Origin: Xanthomonas arboricola pv. juglandis | Lineage (GTDB): Bacteria; Pseudomonadota; Gammaproteobacteria; Xanthomonadales; Xanthomonadaceae | Reading direction: 5' to 3' | Length of the DNA: 64,000 nt | Assembly: GCF_001013475.1 (NCBI RefSeq) | Contig: NZ_JZEF01000003.1 | Location: 774,956 to 838,955 of the forward strand | Notes under the pieces: model-generated | Seen by the model: the letters and a program-made list of their open reading frames with translations, nothing else | Database searches by the model: none | What the model was told of the DNA's origin: nothing | Translations under genes and position numbers: made by a program | In this document: positions 1-8,640 of the stretch, in pieces | How the letters are laid out: every line of letters starts with the position of its first letter | Numbering within the stretch: the first letter of the stretch is position 1

Positions 1-25
1 ACACACTCGCCGCATGCTCACGCGA

Positions 26-54
26 TTGTGACCGGCCGCGCTGCACATTATTTA
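26..54 (+). promoter_or_regulatory. Candidate sigma-70 promoter of the paoABC operon
   Basis: TTGTGA at 26-31 and TATTTA at 49-54 are separated by 17 bases and lie about 40 bases upstream of the likely paoA start. Only the match to the consensus is seen; no operator was recognised. Confidence 0.35.
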
Positions 55-91
55 AGAACTGTATAAGCCAGCATTGTTGGAGATGCCAGCC

Positions 92-742
92 ATGAGAGAT
101 ATCAAGATGACCCGTCGCGAGGTACTGATCGCTGGCACGGCGTCGGCAGCCAGCGTTGCCGCAACCCAGTCGATGGCCGCCACTGCAGCCAATGCGATGT
201 CGCAGCGGCAGGCAGTCGAGCCTGCCAACGCATCGAGCCAGGTCGCGTTCGAAGTCAACGGCAAGCCGGTGACGCTGACCCTGGACAATCGCACCACCTT
301 GCTGGATGCCCTGCGCGAACACCTGCATCTGACCGGCACCAAGAAAGGCTGCGACCATGGCCAATGCGGTGCCTGCACCGTGATCGTCGATGGGCAGCGG
401 ATGAATTCCTGCCTGTCGCTGGCGGTGATGCATCAGGGCGGCAAGATCACCACCATCGAAGGCCTGGGCACGCCGGACAAGCTGCATCCGATGCAGGCAG
501 CCTTCGTCAAGCACGATGGATATCAGTGCGGCTATTGCACGCCCGGCCAGATCTGTTCGGCGGTGGCGGTGCTGGACGAAGTCAAGCGCGGCATTCCCAG
601 CCATGTCACTGACGATCTGACCGCCAAGACCAGGCTCACCACGCCGGAATTGCAGGAGCGCATGAGCGGCAATATCTGCCGTTGCGGTGCGTATTCCAAC
701 ATCGTCGATGCGATCAATGATGTTGCGGGAGAGCGCGCATGA
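92..742 (+). CDS. paoA: Periplasmic aldehyde oxidoreductase, 2Fe-2S subunit (PaoA-like)
   Basis: Small electron-transfer subunit of a xanthine-oxidase-family molybdoenzyme that oxidises aldehydes in the periplasm. From ATG 92 the protein has 216 residues. It opens with a twin-arginine signal (TRREVLIAG, Arg8-Arg9) and a hydrophobic Ala-rich stretch, so the folded complex is probably exported by Tat. Cys87, Cys92, Cys95 and Cys107 fit the plant-ferredoxin-type cluster. Cys146, Cys149, Cys196 and Cys198 fit the second [2Fe-2S] cluster. ATG 92 has GGAG at 79-82; ATG 83 and TTG 74 are possible but badly spaced. The stop overlaps the start of paoB by 4 bases, so the two are translationally coupled. 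The family assignment is firm; the aldehyde substrate is not visible in the sequence. Confidence 0.93.
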   Translation: MRDIKMTRREVLIAGTASAASVAATQSMAATAANAMSQRQAVEPANASSQVAFEVNGKPVTLTLDNRTTLLDALREHLHLTGTKKGCDHGQCGACTVIVDGQRMNSCLSLAVMHQGGKITTIEGLGTPDKLHPMQAAFVKHDGYQCGYCTPGQICSAVAVLDEVKRGIPSHVTDDLTAKTRLTTPELQERMSGNICRCGAYSNIVDAINDVAGERA

Positions 743-1689
743 AGGCGTTTAGCTACGAGCGTGCGACTTCGCCCGCCGACGCTGCGGCCAAGGCGGCGCG
801 CCAGCCGGGTGCCAAGTTCATCGCTGGCGGCACAAACCTGCTCGATCTGATGAAATTGCAGATCGAGACGCCCTCGCACCTGATCGATGTCAACGGGCTG
901 AGCCTGGATACCATCGAAGAGACACCAGATGGTGGCCTGCGCATCGGCGCCCTGGTGCGCAACACCGATCTGGCAGCCGATGCCCGCGTGCGTCGCGATT
1001 ACGCCGTGCTGTCGCGCGCATTGTTGGCAGGCGCGTCGGGGCAGTTGCGCAACCGCGCCACCACCGCAGGGAATCTGCTGCAACGTACGCGTTGCCCGTA
1101 TTTCTACGACACCAACCAGCCATGCAACAAGCGCCTGCCGGGCAGCGGTTGCGCGGCGATCGGTGGCTTCAACCGGCAGTTGGCGGTGATCGGCGTGAGC
1201 GAGGAGTGCATCGCCACCCATCCCAGCGACATGGCCATTGCCATGCGCGTGCTGGATGCGGTGGTCGAAACGGTGCGTCCGGATGGACAGACGCGTGCGC
1301 TGCCGTTGTCCGAGTTCTACCGTGCGCCTGGCAAGACGCCGCACCTGGAAACCGTGCTGGAACGCGGCGAATTGATTACCGCGGTGAGCCTGCCCAAGCC
1401 GCTCGGCGGCACGCATGTCTACCGCAAGGTGCGCGATCGCGCTTCCTACGCATTCGCCCTGGTGTCGGTTGCGGCGGTCGTGCAACGCGATGGCAGCGTG
1501 CGGGTCGGCGTCGGCGGTGTCGCCCACAAGCCGTGGCGCAGCGAGGCGGCCGAAGCACAGTCGCGCCAGGGCGCGCGTGCGATTGCCTCCGTGCTGCTCG
1601 ACGGCGCACAACCCACCGAACACAACGCCTTCAAGCTGCCGCTGGTTGAGCGCACCTTGACCGCGATCCTGGCCGACACGAGGGCCTGA
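739..1689 (+). CDS. paoB: Aldehyde oxidoreductase, FAD-binding subunit (PaoB-like)
   Basis: FAD subunit that relays electrons between the iron-sulfur subunit and the acceptor. At 316 residues it is typical of the family. The FAD-binding motif [11 protein letters not shown] lies near residue 29, and a second motif, TAGNLLQ, near 109. Cys119, Cys129, Cys138 and Cys157 sit in an insertion that in the characterised E. coli PaoB carries an extra [4Fe-4S] cluster, which makes this a PaoB-type protein and not a generic CoxM subunit. It starts with the ATGA overlap on paoA and is followed by paoC after one base. Cofactor content is inferred by homology. Confidence 0.93.
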   Translation: MKAFSYERATSPADAAAKAARQPGAKFIAGGTNLLDLMKLQIETPSHLIDVNGLSLDTIEETPDGGLRIGALVRNTDLAADARVRRDYAVLSRALLAGASGQLRNRATTAGNLLQRTRCPYFYDTNQPCNKRLPGSGCAAIGGFNRQLAVIGVSEECIATHPSDMAIAMRVLDAVVETVRPDGQTRALPLSEFYRAPGKTPHLETVLERGELITAVSLPKPLGGTHVYRKVRDRASYAFALVSVAAVVQRDGSVRVGVGGVAHKPWRSEAAEAQSRQGARAIASVLLDGAQPTEHNAFKLPLVERTLTAILADTRA

Positions 1690-1690
1690 T

Positions 1691-3898
1691 ATGAAATTCG
1701 ACACTCCCGCCAGTACCAATCCCATCGACCAGCTCAAGGTGGTCGGCAAGCCGGTCGATCGTATCGACGGTCCGCTCAAGACCACCGGGCAGGCGCCATA
1801 TGCGTACGAGCATCACGATCTGCCTGGCCGTGCCGCCTATGGCCATATCGTTGGCGCCGGCATCTCCAAAGGCAGCATTCGCAGCATCGATCTGAGCGCC
1901 GCGCGCAATGCACCGGGCGTGCTCGGCATCGTGACTGCGCAGAACGCAGGCAAGTTGCAGAAAGGCAAGTACAACACGGCCAAACTGCTCGGCGGCCCGG
2001 AGATCCAGCATTACCACCAGGCCATTGCGGTGGTGGTTGCCGAAACCTTTGAGCAGGCACGTGCCGCAGGCCAGCTGATCAAGGTCGACTACGGTCGCCA
2101 TGTCGGCGCCTACGATCTGGAAAAGGCCCGCGACGGCGCCAAGGTCACCAAGGAGGGCGGGGCGCCGAACAGTGCGGTCGGCAATTTCGATAGCGCCTTC
2201 GTGGCAGCGCCGGTGCAGCTGGATGCCGAATACACCACGCCCGATCATTCGCACGCGATGATGGAGCCGCACGCATCGATCGCGATGTGGGAAGGCGACA
2301 AGCTGAGCGTGTGGACCTCCAACCAGATGATCGACTGGAGCGCTGGCGATCTGGCCAAGACGCTGGGGATCCCGCGCGAAAACGTGCGTCTGATGTCGCC
2401 GTACATCGGTGGTGGCTTCGGCGGCAAATTGTTCCTGCGTGCCGATGCAGTGCTCGCCTCGCTGGCCGCGCGCCAGGTCGGACGCCCGGTCAAGGTGATG
2501 CTGCCGCGGCCGCTGATCTTCAACAACACCACGCACCGCCCGGCCACCGTACAGCGCATCCGTATCGGTGCACAGCGCGATGGCAAGATCACCGCGATCG
2601 CGCACGAGAGCTGGTCCGGCGACCTGCCCGAGGGCGGCCCGGAAATCGCGGCCGCGCAGACCCAGTTGCTGTATGCCGGCGCCAATCGGTTGATTTCCAC
2701 GCGCCTGGCGGTGCTCGATCTGCCCGAAGGCAACGCGATGCGTGCGCCGGGCGAAGCGCCGGGTCTGATGGCGCTGGAAGTGGCCATGGACGAGATGGCC
2801 GAGAAGCTGGACATGGATCCGGTCAAGTTCCGCATCGTCAACGACACCCAGGTGGATCCGGAAAACCCTCAGCGTCCGTTCTCGCAGCGTCAGTTGGTCA
2901 AGTGCCTGGAAGACGGCGCAAAGCGTTTCGACTGGTCCAAGCGCAAGGCCAAGCCGGCCAGCAACCGCGATGGGCGCTGGTTGGTCGGCATGGGCGTGGC
3001 GGCCGCATTCCGCAACGCGCCGGTGATGACCTCCGGCGCACGCATGCGGCTGGAGCAGGGCGGCCGTGTGGTGGTGGAAACCGACATGACCGATATCGGT
3101 ACCGGCTCCTACACCATCATTGCGCAGACCGCTGCGGAGATGATGGGCGTGCCGCTGGACTGGGTGGATGTGCGCCTCGGCGATTCCAGCTTTCCCGCCT
3201 CGGCCGGTTCCGGGGGGCAGTGGGGTGCGAACAGTTCCACTGCCGGTGTGTATGCCGCGGCAGTGAAACTGCGCGAAGCGGTGGCCAAGCAGTTGGGGCT
3301 GGACCCGGCCAAGGCCGAATTCGCCGACGGCCACGTGCGTGCCGGCGGCAAGCGCATTGCGCTCGGTGATGCCGCGGCCAATGGCGCGTTGGTGGTGGAG
3401 GACAAGATCGAGTTCGGTGATCTGTCCAAGACGCATCAGCTGTCCACCTTCGGCGCGCACTTTGTCGAAGTCGGCGTGGATGTCGCCACCGCCGAGGTGC
3501 GCATCCGCCGCATGCTGGCGGTGTGCGCGGCCGGACGCATCCTCAACCCCAAGTCTGCGCGCAGCCAGGTCATCGGCGGCATGACCATGGGCGCGGGTGC
3601 GGCACTGATGGAAGAGCTGGCGGTGGACAAGCGGCTGGGCTTCTTCGTCAATCACGACCTGGCCGGTTACGAAGTGCCGGTGCATGCGGACATCCCGCAT
3701 CAGGAAGTGGTCTTCCTGGAAGAAAGCGACCCGATGTCATCGCCGATGAAGGCCAAGGGTGTCGGCGAGTTGGGCATCTGCGGCGTGGCGGCGGCGATCG
3801 CCAATGCGGTCTACAACGCCACCGGCGTGCGCGTCCGCGATTACCCGGTGACGCTGGACAAGCTGCTTCCGCATCTGCCCGAGTTGCTGCGCGCGTGA
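1691..3898 (+). CDS. paoC: Aldehyde oxidoreductase, molybdenum cofactor-binding subunit (PaoC-like)
   Basis: Catalytic subunit, 735 residues, holding the molybdenum cofactor (a cytosine-dinucleotide form in PaoC) and oxidising aldehydes to acids. Family motifs are present: GGGFGGK in the first cofactor loop, MRAPGEAPG in the second, and KGVGELGICG near the C-terminus, whose Glu (about residue 693) is the conserved base of xanthine-oxidase-family enzymes. It has no signal peptide of its own, so export would depend on the Tat signal of PaoA. It is the third gene of the operon; its TGA overlaps the GTG of the XdhC-like gene. Substrate range cannot be read from the sequence. Confidence 0.94.
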   Translation: MKFDTPASTNPIDQLKVVGKPVDRIDGPLKTTGQAPYAYEHHDLPGRAAYGHIVGAGISKGSIRSIDLSAARNAPGVLGIVTAQNAGKLQKGKYNTAKLLGGPEIQHYHQAIAVVVAETFEQARAAGQLIKVDYGRHVGAYDLEKARDGAKVTKEGGAPNSAVGNFDSAFVAAPVQLDAEYTTPDHSHAMMEPHASIAMWEGDKLSVWTSNQMIDWSAGDLAKTLGIPRENVRLMSPYIGGGFGGKLFLRADAVLASLAARQVGRPVKVMLPRPLIFNNTTHRPATVQRIRIGAQRDGKITAIAHESWSGDLPEGGPEIAAAQTQLLYAGANRLISTRLAVLDLPEGNAMRAPGEAPGLMALEVAMDEMAEKLDMDPVKFRIVNDTQVDPENPQRPFSQRQLVKCLEDGAKRFDWSKRKAKPASNRDGRWLVGMGVAAAFRNAPVMTSGARMRLEQGGRVVVETDMTDIGTGSYTIIAQTAAEMMGVPLDWVDVRLGDSSFPASAGSGGQWGANSSTAGVYAAAVKLREAVAKQLGLDPAKAEFADGHVRAGGKRIALGDAAANGALVVEDKIEFGDLSKTHQLSTFGAHFVEVGVDVATAEVRIRRMLAVCAAGRILNPKSARSQVIGGMTMGAGAALMEELAVDKRLGFFVNHDLAGYEVPVHADIPHQEVVFLEESDPMSSPMKAKGVGELGICGVAAAIANAVYNATGVRVRDYPVTLDKLLPHLPELLRA

Positions 3899-4911
3899 GT
3901 GCGGTGGTGGCCCCGGTCACGCATGCAGCGCCGGCCGAGCCGGCGTGGCCGGCATGGCCGAGCTATGCCCTGCACGATGACCTGCTGCCGACGCTGACCG
4001 CCTGGCATCGGGCGGGGCAGCGCGTCGCCATTGCCACGCTGATCGACGTGCAAGGCTCCTCGCCGCGCCCGTTGGGAAGCGAGATGGCCATCAGTGCCGA
4101 CGGCCGGGTGGCCGGCTACGTCTCCGGCGGCTGCGTGGAGGCGGCAGTGGCGCACGAAGCCATCGCCGCCTTGCGCGACGGCATGCCGCGCTGGCTGGAT
4201 TACGGCGAAGGCAGCCAGGTGCTGGACATCCAGCTCAGCTGCGGCGGTCGTATCGGCGTGCTGGTCTGGCCGGTCCAGGACTTGGGCGAGCATCTGGCGC
4301 GCTGGCGCAATGCGCGCCAGCATCGGCGTCCGTTTCATGTCGCGCTGGATCGGAGCACCGGCGCCGTCCGTTACCCGGTCAGCCCGCAGGATCTGCGTCC
4401 CGACGAATTCCTGCGCACGCATCGGCCACCGCTGCGGCTGGTGCTGGTCGGTGCCGATCCTGCGCTGCTGGTGCTGGTGTCGCTGGCCAGCCAGATGGGT
4501 ATCGAGGTGCGTGTGCTGCGGCCGCATGGTCCCAGCGAACCACCGCCCGGCCTGGCCGCTGACCATTACGATCGCCGCGCGTTGGGCGAAGCGCTACAGG
4601 ACCTGCATCTGGATGCGGACACTGCGCTGTACAGTCTTGCGCACGACGGCGACAGCGACCTGCAGGTCGCCTCGCGCGGGCTTGCCTCCAGGGTCGCCTG
4701 CATCGGCATCCTGGGCAGTCGCCAGAAGCGGGAAGCACGCCTGCAGGCGCTGCGTGCGCTCGGGCATGACGATGCCGCGCTGGCCAGATTGCGGTTGCCG
4801 GCAGGCTGGCGCATGGGGCGCTCCTCCCCGCACACGATTGCACTGGGCATCATTGCCGAAGCCACCCAGGCGGTCGCCGATGGGCAGGCAGCTGCGGCGT
4901 TGGCTGGCTAA
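3895..4911 (+). CDS. XdhC/CoxI family molybdenum cofactor insertion chaperone
   Basis: Probable cytoplasmic chaperone that binds and protects the mature molybdenum cofactor and inserts it into PaoC, the role of PaoD in E. coli and XdhC elsewhere. It has 338 residues from GTG 3895, which overlaps the paoC stop. The N-terminal half has the XdhC/CoxI motifs GSSPRPLGSEM (about 54-64) and GYVSGGCVE (about 74-82). The C-terminal Rossmann-like half has GILGSRQKREARL and RMGRSSPHTIALGI. The reading frame is open much further upstream inside paoC, but similarity begins only after the overlap, which decides the start. Function is inferred from family and operon position. Confidence 0.9.
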   Translation: MSAVVAPVTHAAPAEPAWPAWPSYALHDDLLPTLTAWHRAGQRVAIATLIDVQGSSPRPLGSEMAISADGRVAGYVSGGCVEAAVAHEAIAALRDGMPRWLDYGEGSQVLDIQLSCGGRIGVLVWPVQDLGEHLARWRNARQHRRPFHVALDRSTGAVRYPVSPQDLRPDEFLRTHRPPLRLVLVGADPALLVLVSLASQMGIEVRVLRPHGPSEPPPGLAADHYDRRALGEALQDLHLDADTALYSLAHDGDSDLQVASRGLASRVACIGILGSRQKREARLQALRALGHDDAALARLRLPAGWRMGRSSPHTIALGIIAEATQAVADGQAAAALAG

Positions 4912-5651
4912 GAACGGCCATCAAGACGACTGCGCGCACCGCCGTGCGGGCGCGGCCAATAGTCGTATGTACCACTCTTACACTGCGATTGCTCCGCGCC
5001 ATCCGCACTCGCTTGGCGACTGCTCGCTACGTTCCGTTAGCCACTCCAAGCCGTACCGCCGTGAGAACGGGTAGGGCACTGCAATCGCGCGTTTGCATTA
5101 ACTTCGATACGAATTTCAATGTGCAGTCACCAGCAGGGTGGGCGCGTGGTTGCCGATGAAGTTTCTGGTGCTGAAAAGTAGCAATTTGGAGAATAAGTAA
5201 TTTTTGATATGCCTTTTAAGGCATGCGCTTGTGATCCGCACTTCTGCCGGTAACTGCGCCATCCAGCGCTGGAAATCAGTCGCTGCGGTCCTGAGCGCAG
5301 CGCTACCGCAGCTCCGCACATTTCTTCGTCATGCTTGCGCAGCAGCGCAATGCACGCCGGTCGGTTGGTGGACGTAGGAAAGCGTCATTATCTGGATCGG
5401 GGAATGCGCTGCATTTAGTCACTCCGCGCGCACAGTTACCTCTTTAGGCTGGCGCATCCCCAATATGCACGCCACGTCGCCATGACCGAATTACTTGATC
5501 ACTACGACGACGTCTCCTGCGACGCAGCTCGATTGCCGTCGCCAGTCATTGCCGGCCCTCTCAACGCAACCCGGTGCGATGCGCTCGTTGATGCGTGCCC
5601 GATGCTGCGCACATCGCGCCATTGCTCGCCGCGCGCGATGGCATCGGACGC
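4912..5651. other. Gene-free gap between xdhC-like and mocA-like genes
   Basis: About 740 bases with no convincing gene. It holds one copy of a dispersed repeat (4967-5041). It also holds an AT-rich patch around 5100-5240, clearly richer in A and T than its surroundings, with a 7-bp stem palindrome ATGCCTT/AAGGCAT at 5209-5224. Short ORFs here lack ribosome sites and family resemblance. Confidence 0.6.
4967..5041 (+). repeat. Dispersed repeat, copy 1 (about 74 bp)
   Basis: By eye about 60 of 74 bases match the reverse complement of 41363-41436. The best conserved core is GCTCCGCGCCATCCGCAC. Both copies lie just downstream of a gene stop. No coding function is apparent. Confidence 0.65.
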
Positions 5652-6260
5652 ATGAGCAGCGATCACGTTGCGCTGCTGCTCGCCGCGGGTGCAGGACGTC
5701 GGTTAGGGCGTTCCAAACAATTGCTGTTGCGCGACGGCGAACCGTTGTTGCGGCGTTTCGTACGCGTCGCGCTGCAGACGGCGCCGCGCCGTTGTGTGGT
5801 GGTGCTGGGCGCCGATGCCGACGCGTTGACCGATGTCCTGCAAGGCCTGGACGTGGAAGTGTTACGTCACGCCGACTGGGCCGCCGGCATGGGCTCCAGC
5901 CTGGCGGCGCTGCGCCAGCATGTGCAGGACGATACGACGCTGAGGCGCAGCCTGATCCTGGGGTGCGACCAGCCCGCGCTGGACACACCGCATCTGCGTG
6001 CCTTGCTGGAAGAAGCGGACCGGGCCGCATCCGGATGTGCCACCAGCGGGTACGCCGGTGTGCGCGGCATCCCGGCGGTGGTTACTCACGCGGCCTGGGC
6101 CGACGTGCCGCTCCACGGCGACAGCGGCCTGCGCGGCTTGTTCGCCGGCCTGGACGTGCAGAGCTTGGGCTGCGTCAGCGCCCCGGCGCTCGCGCTGGAC
6201 GTGGACACGCCCGCCGACCTGGTCGCAGCGCAACAGCGTGGCTGGGTGGACGCGGATTGA
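5652..6260 (+). CDS. MocA-like molybdenum cofactor cytidylyltransferase (NTP transferase fold)
   Basis: Likely transfers CMP from CTP to molybdopterin-Mo to make the cytosine-dinucleotide cofactor used by PaoC-type enzymes. It has 202 residues, the usual MocA length. The signature nucleotide-binding loop LLAAGAGRRLGRSKQLL is at residues 9-25, and GCDQPALD carries the metal-binding Asp. The frame is open a little upstream (5595), but ATG 5652 puts the loop at the family's usual distance from the N-terminus. It sits downstream of the pao genes but about 740 bases away, so it may have its own promoter. A related nucleotidyltransferase with another substrate is possible; the pao context favours MocA. 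Confidence 0.82.
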   Translation: MSSDHVALLLAAGAGRRLGRSKQLLLRDGEPLLRRFVRVALQTAPRRCVVVLGADADALTDVLQGLDVEVLRHADWAAGMGSSLAALRQHVQDDTTLRRSLILGCDQPALDTPHLRALLEEADRAASGCATSGYAGVRGIPAVVTHAAWADVPLHGDSGLRGLFAGLDVQSLGCVSAPALALDVDTPADLVAAQQRGWVDAD

Positions 6261-6314
6261 GACACCGTGACGGGTGCTTGACGCGCCATCCGGCAGCCTG
6301 GTGGCAGGGTTGTC

Positions 6315-6410
6315 TCAGGACCACAGCGCGAGCGCTTCCCTGATCACCAGGACATAGCCCACCACCATCGCGGTCTTGACCGGAAACTGGAACTTCCTGA
6401 GCAGATGCAT
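6315..6410 (-). CDS. Small hydrophobic protein (31 aa), hypothetical
   Basis: A 31-residue ORF (MHLLRKFQFPVKTAMVVGYV...) with a basic N-terminus and one possible membrane segment (about residues 13-28). A good ribosome site, GGGAGG, lies about 9 bases upstream of the ATG at 6410. The longer reading frame upstream (to 6539) looks non-protein-like, so the short form is preferred. No family was recognised. It is monocistronic between convergent and divergent neighbours. It could be a chance ORF; the ribosome site and the basic-plus-hydrophobic pattern are the only support. Confidence 0.4.
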   Translation of the reverse strand: MHLLRKFQFPVKTAMVVGYVLVIREALALWS

Positions 6411-6772
6411 GCGACCCCTCCCCCGAGGCATCTCCAAGAGCGACGAATTCCCCCGCGCCGTCTGCGCCCGTTGACGGCCAGCTGCGACGTCTGTTCGCCG
6501 CTCGAGCGCGAATTTAGCGCCAGCTCCGGTCGGTGTCACGTAAGAATTTTCCTACCTTCATGCCAGTGTCCGCCCGACGGCGTTGGCATAAGCGAGAAGA
6601 CATGCTGGCTATGCCGGACGCGGGGCCTCAGGCCACTCTCCCGGGGCCCCTTGAGTAAGGGCGTGCCGGCATCCCGAACGGGACCCCGGCACTCCTATCA
6701 CTGGTGCGCTGCGTCATTCCGCGCTGCCCACTTCCGTCGTTCTATCGCTGCATCTGCCGGCCGGAGGCCCTG
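6411..6772. other. Intergenic region without a recognised gene
   Basis: About 360 bases. The A/T-rich segment near 6536-6560 could hold a promoter for the small minus-strand ORF. A short inverted repeat, TGCCGG...CCGGCA, spans 6664-6691. Nothing else was recognised. Confidence 0.4.
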
Positions 6773-6988
6773 ATGGACGAGTCCCGTTATGTTGTGCGTA
6801 TTCATCCCGAGCAGGGCGGTTGGTGGGTGACCCGGCCGCAGTGGTCGCCGCTGCGTTATCTGCGTGAGCAGGGCGCGCTGGAAAATGCCGAATTGATGGC
6901 CAAGCTGCATTGCCTGACCACCGGTCAGCCCAGCGGCGTGGTGTTGAAGACCGCCGAAGGCGAGCGCGTGGTGCGCCGCTACGGCTGA
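6773..6988 (+). CDS. Conserved small hypothetical protein (71 aa)
   Basis: Product of 71 residues starting MDESRYVVRIHPEQGGWWV. The ATG at 6773 is preceded by GGAGG at 6762-6766, which decides the start over the upstream in-frame ATG at 6704. It is soluble, with a Trp-rich N-terminal half (WWVTRPQW) and a C-terminal segment GVVLKTAEGERVVRRYG. This resembles short DUF2188-like strand-rich proteins, but I cannot name a family with certainty. It stands alone about 210 bases upstream of the DUF819 gene. Confidence 0.65.
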   Translation: MDESRYVVRIHPEQGGWWVTRPQWSPLRYLREQGALENAELMAKLHCLTTGQPSGVVLKTAEGERVVRRYG

Positions 6989-7197
6989 CCGAGCCGGCCG
7001 CTTGCAGGAAGCGCAAGGGAGACGCTGACGATCCTGCCCGGGCAGGGTGGCTGACCACACGCACCCGGCAACCCTAGCCCAATGCGCCAGCCGGCGGCCT
7101 TGCAGTCACGCCCGGGCTCGCCCGCAGATCCAGTCGACTGGACACGACCGATCGGCCATTCTTGCTGCGATCCGCACCTTGGCGGCCCCTGTCGAGA

Positions 7198-8460
7198 ATG
7201 TCGCCCCTAGTGAATGCCGCCGGTTCTGCCTTGATCCAAAACGATATCGTCGTCTTCGGCCTGATCGCCGCTACGCTGGGAGCGGTGTTCTGGACCTCCT
7301 CGCGCGAGCGGGGGGTGTGGCGACGCTTCTACGCCGTGGTTCCGGCGCTGCTGCTGTGTTACCTGCTGCCGGGCATCTACAACACCATCGGCCTGATCGA
7401 CGGTGCCAATACCCGCCTGTACAACCCGATCGCGCGCGACGTGCTGCTGCCGGCCGCGCTGATCCTGCTCACGCTGAGCATCGACCTGCGCGCCATCCTG
7501 GGGCTGGGGCCCAAGCTGGTCGCCATGTACCTGGGTGCGTCACTGAGCATCATGCTGGGCGCGGTGGTGGCGTTCTGGGTGATGGGCTGGGTGCATCCGG
7601 CCACGGTGGCCGGCGATACCTGGGCCGGCATGGCCGCGCTGGCGGGCAGCTGGATCGGCGGTGGGGCCAACATGCTGGCGATGCGCGAGGTGTTCGATGT
7701 GGATGCCACCACCTTCGGGCAGTTTGCAGTGGTGGATGTGGGCGTCGGTTATGTGTGGATGGCGGCGCTGATCTTCCTGGCCGGGCGCGCGCGCAGCATC
7801 GATGCGCGCAGCGGCGCCGATACCCGCGCGCTGGATGCGCTGCAGGAGCGCATGGCGCGGTTCCAGGCCGAACACGCGCGCATTCCCAGCCTGGCCGATC
7901 TGATGGTGATCGTGGCGGTGGCGTTCGGCGGGGTCGGGCTGGCGCACGCGCTGGCCAGTCCGCTGGCTGCGTGGTGCAAGGCCAAGCTGCGCTGGTCCAG
8001 CCAGTTCAGCCTGGACACGCCGTTCGTGTGGGTGGTGGTGCTGGCGACCAGCATCGGCTTGCTGCTGAGCTTCACCCGCGCGCGCACGCTGGAAGGGGCC
8101 GGGGCCTCCAAGATCGGTTCACTGCTGCTGTATTTCCTGATCGCCTGCATCGGCATGCAGATGGATCTGCTGGCGTTGCTGGATCGGCCCTGGCTGTTCC
8201 TGCTCGGGCTGATCTGGATCGCGGTGCATATCGGGTTGCTGTGGGGCCTGGGCCGCCTGTTGCGGGTGCCGCTTTTCTATTTCGCGATCGGCTCGCAATC
8301 CAATATCGGTGGGCCGGCCTCGGCGCCGGTGGTGGCCGCCGCGTTCCACCCGGCCCTGGCGCCGGTTGGCGTGCTGCTGGGCACGATGGGCTACGCCACC
8401 GGCACGTACCTCGCCTATCTGGTCGGCATCACCTTGCGCGCGATGGCGGGAGCGGGCTGA
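7198..8460 (+). CDS. DUF819 family integral membrane protein
   Basis: A 420-residue polytopic inner-membrane protein with roughly ten to twelve hydrophobic segments over its whole length. The segment AALAGSWIGGGANMLAMRE and the later SQSNIGGPASAPVVAAAFHP are the paired re-entrant-loop-like motifs typical of DUF819 (YjcL) proteins, a transporter-like family whose substrate is not established. A hydrophilic loop lies around residues 200-235. ATG 7198 is chosen because the hydrophobic N-terminus follows directly; ATG 7162 is in frame but adds unlike sequence. Neighbours give no clue to its substrate. Confidence 0.8.
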   Translation: MSPLVNAAGSALIQNDIVVFGLIAATLGAVFWTSSRERGVWRRFYAVVPALLLCYLLPGIYNTIGLIDGANTRLYNPIARDVLLPAALILLTLSIDLRAILGLGPKLVAMYLGASLSIMLGAVVAFWVMGWVHPATVAGDTWAGMAALAGSWIGGGANMLAMREVFDVDATTFGQFAVVDVGVGYVWMAALIFLAGRARSIDARSGADTRALDALQERMARFQAEHARIPSLADLMVIVAVAFGGVGLAHALASPLAAWCKAKLRWSSQFSLDTPFVWVVVLATSIGLLLSFTRARTLEGAGASKIGSLLLYFLIACIGMQMDLLALLDRPWLFLLGLIWIAVHIGLLWGLGRLLRVPLFYFAIGSQSNIGGPASAPVVAAAFHPALAPVGVLLGTMGYATGTYLAYLVGITLRAMAGAG

Positions 8461-8608
8461 CCGGACCGTCGCACGGTCGGTGTAGTCGTCAGGAAGGTGT
8501 GGCAGGACGTGCCGGGGTTACCTGGCGGTATCACGCATTGGCGCAGTGCCGGATGTACTGGCTGCATCCCTTCGACGAGCGCGTGCGAGGTGCTGTCAGC
8601 CTTGAGGC

Positions 8609-8632
8609 GGGCACTGGTCAGCGCCAGTGCCC
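8609..8632 (-). terminator. Stem-loop downstream of the XVIPCD lipase gene
   Basis: GGGCACTGG (8609-8617) pairs perfectly with CCAGTGCCC (8624-8632) over 9 bp with a 6-base loop, only 9 bases after the lipase gene stop. No T-run follows, so factor-independent termination is uncertain. Confidence 0.45.
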
Positions 8633-8640
8633 GGTCATGA

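Noticed and set aside
5116-5319. 67-codon minus-strand ORF in the AT-rich patch
   Set aside because: No ribosome site, no recognisable family, and the composition changes abruptly along the ORF; AT-rich DNA explains its unusual residues.
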